Positions 1 through 14,000 of a stretch of DNA of 64,000 nucleotides are shown here, piece after piece. This DNA is from Pomacea canaliculata (taxonomy: Eukaryota > Mollusca > Gastropoda > Architaenioglossa > Ampullariidae): the NCBI RefSeq assembly GCF_003073045.1, contig NC_037601.1:11023807-11087806 (forward strand), written 5' to 3'. Under the pieces are notes generated by a model. The model saw only the letters and a list, made by a program, of their open reading frames with translations, was not told the origin of the DNA and ran no database searches. The first letter of the stretch is position 1. The number at the start of each line of letters is the position of its first letter. The position numbers were made by a program, and so were the translations under genes.

Positions 1-1425
1 TTATTTACTCTGGCCACAAAGTCCTGGACCACGATCCTACCCAGGGAGTAGCACTGCTGATGTCAACACAGGCAACAAAGGCGCTGATGGCATGGGAACC
101 AGTGTCACCATGGCTCATGTCAACAAGATTCAACGCCAAAAGAAGGAAGTTACCGAAGACAGGTGACCTCTCTCAGTGTAACAATTGGCGGGGGATCATC
201 TCCAGTAAAGTTCTATCAAGGGTAATTCTAGAGAGACTGAAGAAGGCACTAACCAAGAAACTGAGACCGGAACAAGCAGAGTTTCGCCAGGATAGATCAT
301 GAATTGACCACATTGCCATCCTCCGTATCATCGAGATGTCTATTGAGAGGCAGTCCTCCCTCTATATAACTTTTGTGGACTTCGAGAAGACATTCGACAG
401 CGTAGACATGGACGTCATCTGGAGGCTGATGATCCACTATTACATTACACCTAAGCTCATAAACATCATTCAAGGTTTGTACGAAAACTCGTCCTGCCAA
501 GTTATTTCCAATGGCAAACTTACTAAACCTTTTGTAGTGAAGACCAGTGTAAGACAGGGTTGCATAGTATCACCAACAATCTTCCTGATGACCATAGACT
601 GGATTATGCGCAAGACAACCCAAGACAACACCGGTATCCAGTGGACCTTCACCAAACAGCTGGAGGACCTGGACTTTGTAGATAACATTAGTCTTCTATC
701 TCATAGGCAACAACATGCACAAACCAAACTGAGTAAGCTAGAAGAGGAAACTGAGAAGACTGGCTTAAAGGTCAACAGAAAGAAGACCGAAGTGATGAGA
801 ATCAACAAGCAGGAACTCCCAATCCAACTTCAAGGAGAGAACATCCTGAACACAGACCGATTCACGTATCTGGGGAGCAATGTCAACAAGGATGGTGGAA
901 AGGATAATGACATCAAAAGCCGCATCAAGGCCAGGCATGCTTTCAACGGCCTACGCCCCATCTGGAACTCCCGAGCATTATCCTTCAGCAGTAAGACCCG
1001 TATCTTCAACACCAATGTATGGTTCTGAAACCTGAAGAGTGACAAATACCATGAACAACAAGCTCCAGACCTTTACCAACCGATGCCTACGCCATATTCT
1101 GGGAATAAGATGGCCTGAAAAATCTCCAACAGCAGCCTGTGGAAAAGAACCAGCCAGAATGCCACTAGCCAAAACATCACAAAACGCAAATAGGGTTGCA
1201 TAGGACACACCCTGCGCAAACCAGCTGATACCATTGCCAAGAAAACGTGACTGGTACCCTCGGGGAAAGAGTAGATGGGAGACGAAAGCAGACTTGGAAA
1301 CAGTAGAAAATGAGGCAAAGGACATCGGAACCACATGGGCCCAACTGAAGGGGACTGCCAAAAACCGGGTCCGCTGACGAGGTGTTGTTTCTCAAAGGAG
1401 CAACAAGGAATAAACCAACTAACTT
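1..1425 (+). mobile_element. Degenerate non-LTR retrotransposon (LINE), 3' part of the reverse transcriptase
   Basis: Reverse transcriptase of a LINE, cut by the left window edge. Readable blocks run in order: the NNWRGI stretch near 180, DFEKTFDSVD at about 376-405 (usual form DFxKAFDS), VRQGC near 553, the active-site box at about 672-690, TYLGS near 867, and the 3' thumb and tail to about 1420. The active-site box reads FVDN where an active copy has FADD, so a catalytic aspartate is lost. A stop near 301 splits the frame, and the reading changes frame or stops again after about 1020, so the copy is dead. The same family recurs at 23706-24234 and, on the other strand, at 25439-26426. I place it among non-LTR elements but cannot fix the clade. 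Confidence 0.85.
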
Positions 1426-1842
1426 AAAAAGATCTGTCTGTATATCAGTACATAAAATATACTGTTCAAAAAGACATGTCACCTAATTATGTTTGTTTTA
1501 AACTAGTTATTTATTAAAGGCTCTTAAAATTATTAAGTTAGGATTATGGTTGTGCTGATTAATAAATAATGTTATTCATGCGTAAGCTACTGTACATCTT
1601 ATAGTCTCAATTTCTTGAGATGTTGAATATATATACAAATGGACATAGAAATAACCCTGAGCATTTTGACTTTGTTAATAAAACAAGCACCCACCAAAAT
1701 GTCAGAAATGTTTTGATTTTCAGTTGAAAAAAAGGCCAAACACAAACCCAATGGTGTCAAACATGGGCAGGACCAGATGAAATAATTTTAATGTAAAAAT
1801 TTTCTTTTCAAATCAAACAAGACTGGTATGGTAATATAATTC

Positions 1843-1976
1843 ACTGATAATGAAGTTCAAACTTCAAAGTAGTTTATTAGGAGAATTTAAGAAATAACTT
1901 GAATGTTCAAACTGATAATGAAGTTCAAACTTCAAAGTAGTTTATTAGGAGAATTTAAGAAATAACTTGAATGTTT
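1843..1976. repeat. 68-bp direct tandem duplication, two copies
   Basis: The unit beginning actgataatgaagttcaaac at 1843 repeats at 1911 with almost no difference, so the duplication is recent. Each copy carries tttatt on the plus strand (1873-1878 and 1941-1946), which is AATAAA on the minus strand. Both lie 3' of the TONSL stop codon, about 105 and 173 nt past it, and could be alternative poly(A) signals. Confidence 0.9.
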
Positions 1977-2050
1977 TCTTGGCTGTAAATCACTCACTTT
2001 GAATTCAGTCCTATCACTGGTGATACAAATGCAGCAAAAGTGTCTTCTAG

Positions 2051-5000
2051 TTAAATTTGAAATGACGATGGCAGTATGCCATCAACAGTCAAAAGAACAC
2101 AACCTTGTCTGATGAGGACTTTGGCTGCATGAGACCATCGCTGTGTCCATAGATGGCTTATTTCAGACTGCTCTCTCTCCTCTAGATGTTGACAGGAGAA
2201 TTTGAATGTATGCAGAGGCCAGTCACTGGCAAGTTTGTCTGCAATTGCACTCATGAAAATAGTACCCAGTGGTGAGGTTAGTGCACATGACATAGCCTCC
2301 ACGTGCTGCAGGCGGCTGCTAGGGCTCTGTGTGGAACACCACAGAAGATTTTGAAGGCAGGATGTTGTCACTGCTGCATTGAACGACACATTCAAGTACC
2401 GCAGATGAGGGCAATGCTGTGGGAGACTGAGAAAAGAAGTATGATGAGTAACTGGATATTTGGATAAAGGTGAACAAAACAAAATGAAACAAAAGTTACA
2501 TGCTTACACACACTGTATTCAAATGTATGTTGAACAACTGCTCAGAAGAAAAGGGAATGAAAAAGAGTGAAGCATAATAACCTACCTGCGGATGATGATA
2601 ACTTCTTCTGTATCCAATTGACAACCTGCCACGGACAGCCTTTCCAGAGTATGACTCTGAAATAAATATGCACATAGTTAACAGAAACAAAAACCCACTC
2701 AAAAATGCACCCACATACTGACTACACTTTACTAGTTTTAGAGATCACCTACCTTATGTCTTTGTAACTTCAATCATTTATCAACAATATTCTTTTTGGT
2801 AATAAGATGATGATGCATACTTTTTACTAAATTTCTGCACTACCAATATTTTAGCAAAGTAGCTCCAAAAAATTTCAGATATGTAACATTACTCACTACA
2901 GCCTGAAAGTCCTGCAGATGGAAGGCACACTGCCCTCTGTTAGTGTCTAACACAGTGTTGGCAATGTCAAGACTGACCAGAGGACATTGCTTCAGACAAG
3001 AGAGAAGCAGCTCTATGCCTGCTTTATCAAGGCTGTTATGAGAAATTTCCAGATGACGAAGACTGCACCCTGTTGCAGACCCAACCAAACATTTTTATAT
3101 TCAATTTTACTAGTATAATTGCTGTCTTGTTAGCTCCAAGTTCACAAATACCTGCGACACCTTATTCTAATGTGTAGTGTACTTTTTGTTCCCCTTTTGA
3201 AACAGAAACAGCAGGTATCAATACCCAGAAAAGTGATCATAGGTACAGGCATTGTGATCAGTTCAACTGTTCTAGGCTGCACAATACTAGTTGCAGCTAT
3301 AGTTGTTGCTATGATCACTAAATATGAACTGACACATGATGCAGAGCAGGATTTCTTTGATACAAAAAAGAAAAAGGACAATTATTTAAATGTTGCTATA
3401 ATGGCTCCAATCTTTTTAAGTCCATATTATGGCATTTGAAGAAAATTGGTCTAATGTGCATTAAAGAAAAAAATAAAAGTTCTACAACTCAAAACAAAAA
3501 CAATGTAGTTGCTGGCAGAAAACCTCAGTACTGGCTCATTCATTTAATTAGCTGCATAGTATTGATGGAAGGTGAAAGTGGCATCGGAATAAATGTTTTC
3601 TTAAGTAATGTGTACAAATGTTAGTACATTAATGAACTCATTAAGCATTTGATAGTTAAAACAAGTGCTTCATGGATATTATACCACACTGAAGTTTGAT
3701 TAGGTGTATTTAAAAAATACCCTGGATAAATGTGATTAAGGCCACCCTGTTCTTTTGATAAAGTAATATTACTTTGTTAATAAAATGTAAAAGTGTGTAC
3801 TCACGCTGCAGCACAGCACACAAGTTCTGGTTGGAGGCAAAAAGAAGTTTGGATGTCAGCCTGCAGCTATTCAGGCATAAATGTTCTAATGAGACCAGTT
3901 TGTCCAAGATTGTGCACAGACTGTCAGCTATCTCATTTCCTAGGCTATTGTGACTCATCTTAAGTGTCCTCAGTCCCTGTACAAAGTGAACACTTAAGTG
4001 CAAGCTTTATGCCAAAGTCATGAATGAAAACTGATGGTCATATATTTGCCATCAGTTTAGATATTGATCTTAATAACAAAACTCACAAAGGTTGTATAGG
4101 CCTGAAGGCTTTATCCATTCATGAAAATATTTTTACTCTTTTAACATGTTCTCAAGATCCTTAAGGACAACCAGCTCAATTTCTGTCTGGTCAAACACAC
4201 ATGCTTATATTTACCCATGACTGATGGTACAACTATTCAAGTATTTCTCTGCTGTCACAGCCAAATCCCTAAAACCAGATGTTACCTAAGGTGATGTATA
4301 GCATAGCTAATATACATCTATATTGGGATTTTGTCAGAAGTAATTGACAAAATCAAGCATAATCTCCGATGTGAAACTTTTCAAATTGATTTAGATGTAC
4401 CTGCAGAGGTCTTTTTATGTCATGGGGTGATCTAACATTAGAGCTGCCTGGTAGCAACGGCCTTGAATGCAGAGAAATAAGAGATGATTTTGAAGTGCAA
4501 ACAACTGTCAAGTTGACCAAGTAAGCAAAACCTTGGGCAGTAATGCCATTATCTTCCAGATTTAAAGTATGAAGGTTTGGTAAGTCTGGCAAGACTTGGA
4601 CGAGCCATTCCAGACCAGTGTCACCTATATCATTGCCTGAAATCACAAATAACAATGATCTGGGATTTTTTGGCTGTTCTGATAATCAAAATTTTTTCTT
4701 AGCAAAAAATTTCATAGGCTTATATGTGCAAAAATATTACGAACCTTTGTTCATCCTTCAACTTCAAAGCCCCTTTTTATCATTGCAATAACAAAACTAC
4801 TGTTTTAAATATGGGTTTAAAGCAATGCCAGTAAACAAAGACAAAAGCACATGCACATAAATGTACTAGGTATGAAAAAAAATGTTTTTCATTGTAGACT
4901 TGTTTTTCACCTGGTAGATGCAACTCCTTGAGACTTGTTTGTGCCTGAAGAGCCATTATTGCAGGCTGTAATACAAGTGGACTAAGTGCTAGGTCTGCCA

Positions 5001-8000
5001 GTCTCAAAATGTTGCATGATTCAGCTTGCTTCAGCTCTGCCAAGATGTTTCTGTAGACTACTGTCACATACAGACAGCACCAAAGGGTATACACATCAAA
5101 TTTTTCAATCACAACCAATAACTTGAAATAGGGTTTTGTACAAATATTAAAAATATTACCTAATTTCATGTTACATGTACTACTATTCATCACATATTAT
5201 ACCTACAGAGAAATCTGTACATGCCAGACTCAACAGCTGATTTTCTGCTTGGAATATGGTGAGTGTATTATTACCTGTATGACAAGACCTGCATGCTTGC
5301 AAGTATCGTTCACTGAGACTGGACTGATCCCAGCTGTTTACCACACCTTCTATCTGCACAGACAAAATGACTGGGATCATGTGTCAGCAATTTCTTTAGC
5401 TAATGACATACCTGACAACTCACCAATTTTTGCTGGTTCAATTATGCTCATATTAATCAAAAACATGGAACCTGAGCTTTAAGCTGTTTTGCAAAGACTA
5501 CAGCTGAATGTTAGACAATATATGGCTTTGATAAATCAAAAGCAAAGTGCCACCAAATGGTGTGCCATTTTACAAAAAGCTTTCAATGTTTATTTAGCAT
5601 TCTGCTATGGAAAGGTCTATGTACCTTGTGTTTAAATAATTTATAAAAGAATTATTATTTTAATGCAACAATGTAAAAAATGTTCTCCAGACATCTAGCC
5701 TGATTATTGTAAAAGGTTCTCCAGACATCTAGCCTCACTATGACGCAAGTCTCTAGACATCTAGCCTGACTATTATAGAATGGTCTTCAATTTGGACGAA
5801 AGCAGTTGACATGCAGCTCTAGGACAAGAAACCCTTTTTGTTCACACAAGTCCAAACAATGTTTTTCGATGCTTAAATCTGTTATTTGCAGTGATGAACA
5901 GGAGTTTTAAATCATACGTAATAGAAAGTCAATGAGAATAATTAACTAGAAACTAGATCAGTCTTTTAAGTTTTGCTGCAGCATCCAGAATGTTATTCTT
6001 TGTATATGGAAGTAAGCCAAGGTGAATTCATTAACTCGGTGCCATGCCAGACTGGACTTGTTGCCTAACCACCACTTTTTTAAGGTATTCCAATTCAAGC
6101 AACTCCCTGGAATTGATAATATAATGGATTTTTATGTTATCAACAGGGCTTCTGCTTACGCAAAAAAATGCGTACAGTACGCATTAAAAGTTCAGAGGAC
6201 CCCTTCAATTTTCGTCAATGGGGTCCCATTCAAATTTGGGCGAAGAACAGGGACCCCTTAAAAATCTGAAGGGGTCCCTGGGACCCCAAAGAATTTAGCC
6301 TTAGCAGAAGCCCTGTATCAATATCTGTAAAACTGAAAACAGTTAACTATATGTGAGAACTTTTAGTGATGTAAGACAACCCAGTAGAAACTCACGAGAT
6401 CATTGTCAGATAGCACCATAGCAATGATGTCATTGGGTGACAAGAGAGCACCATCTGAGCTAGAAAAAGTCAGACGTGGGCACCGACCACAGTAACTGCT
6501 ATATCGCTGGCTAGCCTCTTCACTGAGCCATCCAAATGTCCTTTGGTCACTGCAAATAATAAAACAGCAGTCAGGAGTGGGGAGATTAGTGTTTTACACT
6601 GAGCCAGCAACTAAGGTTAGAAAGAATAGAGTGCCCATAACAGGCAACTTTCACTGTATTGGTGACAGGCAGCAAAGTCAGAAGACATTTATCATGTACT
6701 GTAAGGACCAGAGTGGTTAGAGACCTGGGTAGGGCCATCACAGTTTCCTCATTTATAAGATGTTAATGGTTATCAGGCCCCAGTTAAAATTAATGGGGGG
6801 TTTTCAGACTACCAATAAAAACCAATGGGTGGTTTTCAGATTTTTATTTAAAATAGTTGTAATTTTAAGAGTTTCAGTTAAAACTGACCATATAGAGGAA
6901 AAAGTACACATTAATGTATGTGTTAATATTATAATTTCTTTGATTCCTGATATCAAGAAACTGTAATTATCACAATTTTTTATGCAAATGACATTTGATA
7001 ACAAATGACAAAATACTAGTTTTAAAATGTCTGGTTTATTACTTGCTTTTAAGTGAGGAGACCTCATAAAATCTGATACATAAAAATTCCCTTGAAACTA
7101 CACTTTGATCTTAACTTTTGGCTGTGAGGTGATATAAACAAGTCAGCAAAGAGTTAACTTACGCCACTGCTGTAGGAATGAGAAAGATAGAGCCTTCTAT
7201 CTTGACCTTGATGCGTAAGATGCTGTCTTGGGCATGGGTAGACTGTGACTGTCCTGAATGACTGGTGTTTAAATAATTATTTTCAAGAACATTTTCAAAA
7301 GCATCCTCCTGAACTTCTAAAGGAGCTAAACAGGAAAATGACTTGAAACTGCTTGCTTCAGTGCTCTGCTCTCCAGATGAGGATAAAGGTAATAATGAAG
7401 GCACCTGCTCTATGCTCTCTTCCTCAGATTCATTAGCTGTACCCAAGGGGCTGCTGATTGTCCGATCATCATCCTTATAATCATTCGTTATACTGTTTTC
7501 TACACTTAAAATGTTTCTTTTGTTTGTTCTACTAGATCTTCCTGTAAGACTCAGTCGAGCTCGCTTGCCCTTATGAAAGTAGGAACAGCTAGCAGACAGT
7601 TTATCTCTCATTCTGCCTCGCTTGTGTCTTGCAGTCTGCAGATCATCAATAAGCCAATCATCACCCACTAGTTCATCTTCCCTGATCAGAGCCTGCGTAC
7701 TCTGGGGTGACATCTGTGCTTTGTGGCATCTGGCGGTAGCAAGAACAAGTGCTTGTGTGGAGTTACCAACACTGGAAATTGCACTGCGATACAAATGAAT
7801 GGCATCTTCTTCGTTAGAGACAGCTTCTGTCTGAAAAAGGTTTTTGTGGACATCAGACCATCTCTCTTTCCTCAAACTTCTTTCAGTCAAGACAGCACTG
7901 CAACAGTAGAAATTTTAGACTGTGTTTAACACAACTTTAAATCATGATTAGAAACATTTTAGGTCTAAAATGATCTGACAAATCTATATCTATATAATTT

Positions 8001-11000
8001 AAAAGAATTACTTTATTTCTGAAGCCTTCTTGCTAATGCTGGTCTGGCGATGCTGCCTGAGACTAGTCCTGTTTTCATTGTGAGAAGTAGATGATTGAGC
8101 ATCAGATGGTTTGTTTCTCTGGCTGGATGTCGTAGCTTTACTTTTCATCACTGTGTGTATACCTTTACCAGAAAAAGGATAATAATGGTAGAATTCTATG
8201 TAGCAAAATCTAACAGTAGCCTCTTCTAAAATCACTTCCTATGTACATGGCATACACATAATATAAACACCTTGTATTGTTGAGTCTTTTGCAGGAACAT
8301 AAGAAAGATCAAAGTAATGCCTTAACAAATTTTGTACAGTGGTGTGATGAGAACTTTCTGGATTTAAAATTAGACAAAACAAAAGAAGTAAATATAGACT
8401 TTAGGAGAATCAAAGAGGATTGCTACCAGTGTGATACACAGTAAACCTGTTTAAACTGCTAACTCTTTCACATACCTGAGAACTATTTTTGATTGCCAGC
8501 TCAAATGGAATTTAAACACTGAACACATTGTTAAACTTGGCCAACAAAGAATATACCTTCTGCATAAGCTAAATAGTTTTTCAATTAGTTAAGCAATCTT
8601 TGGCTTTCTACCAGTCGTTTATTGAGTCTTTTATCTTTCTCACTTCTTGTGTACTGGTTTCGCAATTTCTCTGTTTATGATAGGAATAGTCTGAACAGTA
8701 TTGTCAACATCTGTTCTAAGATAATTGGTATTGAACAGAGGGATTTAGCCTCTTTCTGTGACCAAAAATAGTAATGAAAGCTTCACACATTTTGTTAATA
8801 CCTGAACATGTACTAACAAGAGAATTTGTATTATTAAGCTCAGGTAAACATTAATCCATGCCAGTATGTAAAAGTAACTGACACCTGAAATCATTTGTGC
8901 CATTGCAGTCCAGCTGCTGAACTTCAGATGAAGTGTCGGTGGTGTGTATGTGTGAGTGATGCTGTAGGTGAGCACATGAATATCCTTGATGTAAGTTTAT
9001 TTGTTTGTTATATATATATGTCACTTGCTCATTTTTCACCCCTTCATTTGCTAATATTTTTCACTGTTGACATCTTTCAACGCTGCATCTTGCAACGAAC
9101 TTTAATTCTTATTTTTATTTCCAACTTTTACTTTTGTGACTAGAGCACATTCCCATGTTCAAAATGCCCACTGGGACAAATAAAGTTGGTCATTGTCATT
9201 GTAACCATGGATACAGATCTGCATACTATGCATAATGTGATGAAGACTGGCTTCTAATCCTCCAACACCCACTTCTTCAAATAAATATTAGCACACTTGT
9301 TACCAAAGTGGTATCGTTAACAGCTGGAGGCATCTCTCTCCACTTACTTTTTTCACGATCCTGGAGAAGTCTAAGTGTGGCATGATACTGTGTTATGGTA
9401 TCCTTGTCCAAGGTCTCCGCAACACGTTCATGCCAATCTTGCAAGGCCTGACTAGCAACAGCACCCTGAAAGTTTGTTATAACACAAGACTATATGCAAA
9501 ACTTTCAGAAAAATGAAATTACTTTTGTGACGTTAATGACAGCAATGATTCTGATAACCTGTCAGCAACTTTGCGCTTTGTTTTGCTTGGATTAACATTT
9601 AAGAGCAAATCTTAAAACACCAGACTGATGTGAAAGACAGACAAAGAGCCCTGAACATGGAACAACTCGATCTGAGTCTGCAGTAGATTTTACAAATAAA
9701 CTTTTTAATCTTTTATATGTATTTCTGGTGGTCACTTCCAATTAAAAAGTATCTGACTATTGAAGTCAGTAAGTCAATATTAGGAAGAAACTTGACTAAC
9801 ATTTGAGTCTTCTGCTAGGACATTGGCGCCCATGTCTACTAAAAGCTGGATGATCTCCAAGTTGCCACATGAAGCAGCATCAATAAGGGGAGTGATGCCA
9901 TTGCAGTGGATACCTCCACGGTCATTGATGTCAGCACCTGCTTCCAGAAGAGCTTCAACAATTGCATAGTGGTTGTTGTTGGCTGCCTCATGAAGGGGTG
10001 TCCACCCACAGTTATCTCGCACATTTACTGGGTGTCTCTGTAATTCAGCATGAACATGTGTACACACAAAACACAGTATGCAAGTAAATGCACTTATATG
10101 AACATACTCCATTATATGAACATACACTTCTCCATTATTTTGTAATCATTAACATTCCATCTGTAGAAGCATATTTTCAGGCTAATGCTTTGTTATCATG
10201 AGATTTTAAACCTGTCTCCTGGTTTTCCTTTTGCTGTCCTTTGTGCATAAAATTATTTACAATTCAGATGAATCATATCACAGTTGTAACACAATGTTTA
10301 AAGGATTGAAACATGGTTTCAAGACCATTTTATTTTTCGCCATCAAAGGTCCTGCCTGCCTTCGCAGCATTAACCCCTTCCCCCCCACCCACCCACCCCC
10401 CCAAAAAAAAGAAACAAAACAATCAAACAAAAAAAAAAAACAAACAAAAAAACAAACAAAAACAAAACAAAACAAAAAAAAAACAAAAAACAAAATGAGA
10501 GCCCACTTACCTCACTCAATAGTGTGCGAACTCTCTTCAGGTTACCCTTGATACATGCAATATGAAGTGGTGTCTCACCTTTGTCATTGACCTGATTTAT
10601 TAAAAAATTTAATTTATTTTTAATTGAAGTAATAATCATGTAAATACATCTACATTTAGGCATTGACTTGCCTGAATCATTTGATACCCACCCACTCCCA
10701 CCTCACACTTTCATTCTTGGGTGAAATACCATTCACAGCACCATATATATATTGGTAAAAATGCCAGAATAATTAGCATGCAAGAACACAGAAACTTGCA
10801 CTTGTGCACACATACATATATGCATCTACAATAAACAGAAGCCATGTGTAAGGTCAACAAGAAATGGGATGAAGTTAACAGAATTAAGAAAGTTGCCTTG
10901 TCTATTCTACTTGTTCTTCTTGCACTAGCTGTTCCTGAAGCAACGGGTGAGAGAATGTCTTCTTCTTCTTCAGATGATTCTGAAAGAAGAACATTAAAGA

Positions 11001-14000
11001 CAATACCAAATAATTCTCTTTTTCTTTTTATACATTTCAAAAAAGATTTCAGAAGACAATCTTCACATTTTGTCCTCCAGAATAAAGTAATAGCTGCAGT
11101 GACAAAAGAACATTTTTTAAAGCCTTGACACCATCAAACTAAATGCATATAATAAATTTCTGAGATGTACTTTGAGAAGCCGAAGCATCTCAATGAGCAG
11201 AAAATGCAAACTGATACAAACTTTTTAAGTTATATTTATGCTCTACCCATCATTATAATTTGACTAAAACAGAATTCCAGCAATAATTTCTTGTGTTTCC
11301 TTGGCCCTTAAATTTTCAACTGTTCTTAGATTTTATTGTCAACATTGGCTTATCAAATCAATAACTGAAATACATGATGTTCTTGTAGTGAAATAAGAAG
11401 AGAAAAAGAAAAAAGAAAAAAGGAAAATAACCTGAACTTGTTAAATCAGAAAGGCTGTTATGTCCATCCCCATCAGTCTCATCTATACTTTCTTTATCTG
11501 TTTCTTCATCTGTTAGCTCATCCTCCAGTTTTAGTCTGTAGTCTGCCTGCAGCTGCTGTAGTTTCAAAGTGGTTTCCTGCAGATCACTGTCCTGACCAAA
11601 GGACTTCTGTACAGCTGCTAGCATGCGAAGAACTTTTGCCTGCAGCACAAACATTTTCATGAAATGTTTTCTGTTACAATTTATTATTTTCAATCTGCAG
11701 AAAAAGTATGGTGTTTTTTTTAAACTGACATTCATATTGCTCCTGAAATGAACTGGATAAGCTTTGCAAAATGGAACACCAATAACTCATGATGATGATG
11801 ATATGAACAATTACAGTCACAGTAGCACTGAAATTAAATGGGCACAAAACACATCTGATGTCAAGAAACCAGAAGTTAAAAGGTCAAGGAAAATTAAACA
11901 TAAATTAAAAGCTTTTGGCAGCAAGAGCTTTGTTTCGGATCAACACATAGCTCAATGCACTGACAACTGTGGTGCAACTGACTCTAAAATCATATTTTCT
12001 TCAGGTTTTTTTACTTTTTTTTTTTGGAGGGAGTGGAGAACGGGCCACCCACTTTCTTATGCTTGTGGAAATGAAAAATGTGATGACCCTGACACTGAAC
12101 GCACATAACCAAATTCCAGGTGAAACCCTTCACCACTAAACTCTATATGAAGCAATTATTTATTGATAAAAAGATTGTTCATTTACTGTTGAAATAAGAA
12201 TGCCAGCTACAAACCTGAAGATGGGGCTTTCTTGCTTTTAAAGCACAAGAGAAAGCAGAGTTATAGGATTTGTGGAGTTCAGGATAGCCATCACCTCTTA
12301 TTTCTTCTTGATCAGCTATATTGAGCCATGTAAGACAAGCCTAGTGATAAAGTAGAAAAATTAGTAATAAAGTAATGAAACTGATGATTACACACAAAGG
12401 CAAAATCACAGAAATATGAAGTCAAACTAACATTAGAGTCAAATACTAAGATGGAGGTAGTAGTTATATTATGTAATGATATGCTGGACAAAAAAACAAC
12501 AAAAAATTAAAAAAAAACCCACTTCTGTTTAAAGGTAAAAAGTAGAACCACTATGGTATACAGAACAAGATGTTCTATTCTAAAATCTTGAGTAAAAAAC
12601 ACGAAATACTGATGAAAAAAATAGGGCAGAAATAAACACTGGGTTTAAAAAGAAATAGTTACACAGATACATCCCTGAAAATTTCAGCAAAATAAGCATT
12701 TGCTCGAACAAGATACACGCAAGATCTGTGCACATTCTTGCCTTTGATTCCAGTCATTAGAGATGAAAATCTCTTCATTCATCAGTTATTTTATTTATCT
12801 TCACCATGCTTGAAGTACTTATACTGCTTCTTACAACAAGCAAACATTGTGGCACTAGTCAGACCTGTTCATTATCTTTTTCTCGAAGCTGTAATTCTTT
12901 CTGATAGCAAGCAATAGCAAAATCTGGCTGTTTATTGTCTGCAAAGGTCTGAGCCAGTGAGACATATGCTGGGACAAGCTGGTGTGCAGGTAGTTTTAAA
13001 TGTTCTCCACATGAAAGCTGCAACAACAATAATGAATGATGAAATCATGGTTTTTATAAAATGCAACATCGAGAGCTTGACAAGTTATACTTTCAACCTC
13101 AGCTTAAAAAAACATTTTAGACCAGGGGTCTCAAACTCATATTAGCATGTGGGCCGCAGTGGAAAGTAACAGCCAGTCAGCGGGCCGCACCACGAAAAGA
13201 AAATGTTTTTTCATTAAATTTTACGAACACTACTGTCACTGCAGTTAAATGCTAAAATAAAGTTTTTATAATTATTAATTACATTTAGTGTAGTTTATTA
13301 CATGCACAGGCAGTTTAGTTTATTAAAATAAGTTGACGTTGTCTCTGTCACTAATAACGGGGGTAATTTTCACTGCGGGAGTTAATCACCAAGCACAACA
13401 TACATATACACCGCGGACATGGCCGAGGGCCGCACAAAAATGTTTCGCGGGCCGTATTCGGCCCGCGGGCCGCGTGTTTGAGACCCCTGTTTTAGACGGT
13501 AAAATTCCTTTCTTCAAGTACTTACCAGATGACACGACTATATGGAGTTATCCTGACTAGCTACCTCAATTCAAGCTATCCACTCCCGATTGGTGAACCT
13601 GACCAATAAACAGGGAGAACACAAATTCGACCAAACTTTGCCAGTCAGTGAGCTCTCACAACAGTTTTTGGCCTGGCTGAGGAGAAACCAACATCAAGGA
13701 GGCAAGAGGGAGCTAACGAGTCATGTCATCTAGTAGAAACTGGAAGACAGGAGCGAGGAGCTGGGGAGATTGTTGTTTTATGCCGAACCTGGAGCTAAGA
13801 CTATATCACGGCAAGGAAGCCAGACCTGTAAATAGATGCCACATGCAGAGAAAGAATAGCATGCCCAAGACAAAAGCTGAACCCAATGACAGCCAACCCA
13901 CACTGTATTTGTGACAAGCGCTAACCATTGCATCACAAATTGCCCTACTGGAAGAAAGGAATTTTACCATCAAAAATGGAATTTCTTCTTCATACTGTCC

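Larger units (their letters stand above)
2051..6549 (-). other. TONSL: TONSL exons 18-25: leucine-rich repeat C-terminus
   Basis: Exons 6549-6396, 5353-5275, about 5057-4911, 4636-4401, 3976-3805, 3069-2897, 2656-2586 and 2426-2051. Exon 18 has WLSEEASQRY and CPRLTFSSSDGALLSP, like the vertebrate segment before the LRRs. Repeats include LKELHLPGNDIGDTGLEWL, LRTLKMSHNSLGNEIADSL, LRHLEISHNSLDKAGIELL and LRYLNVSFNAAVTTSCLQN. The exon 20 acceptor is ambiguous (5057 or 5060); both keep the frame. Exon 24 is only 71 nt and encodes LERLSVAGCQL. The stop is TAA at 2053-2051. Confidence 0.88.

Noticed and set aside
3170-3624. Two successive plus-strand frames (89 and 62 codons), the first with a hydrophobic stretch like a membrane segment
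   Set aside because: They lie in a TONSL intron between exons 22 and 23, with no family match, no splice context and no conserved motif. Probably chance in AT-rich DNA.
7723-7929. Plus-strand frame of 68 codons
   Set aside because: It is the antisense shadow of TONSL exon 17.
10231-10551. Plus-strand frame rich in lysine, asparagine and glutamine
   Set aside because: It is the translation of a simple A/C tract in a TONSL intron.
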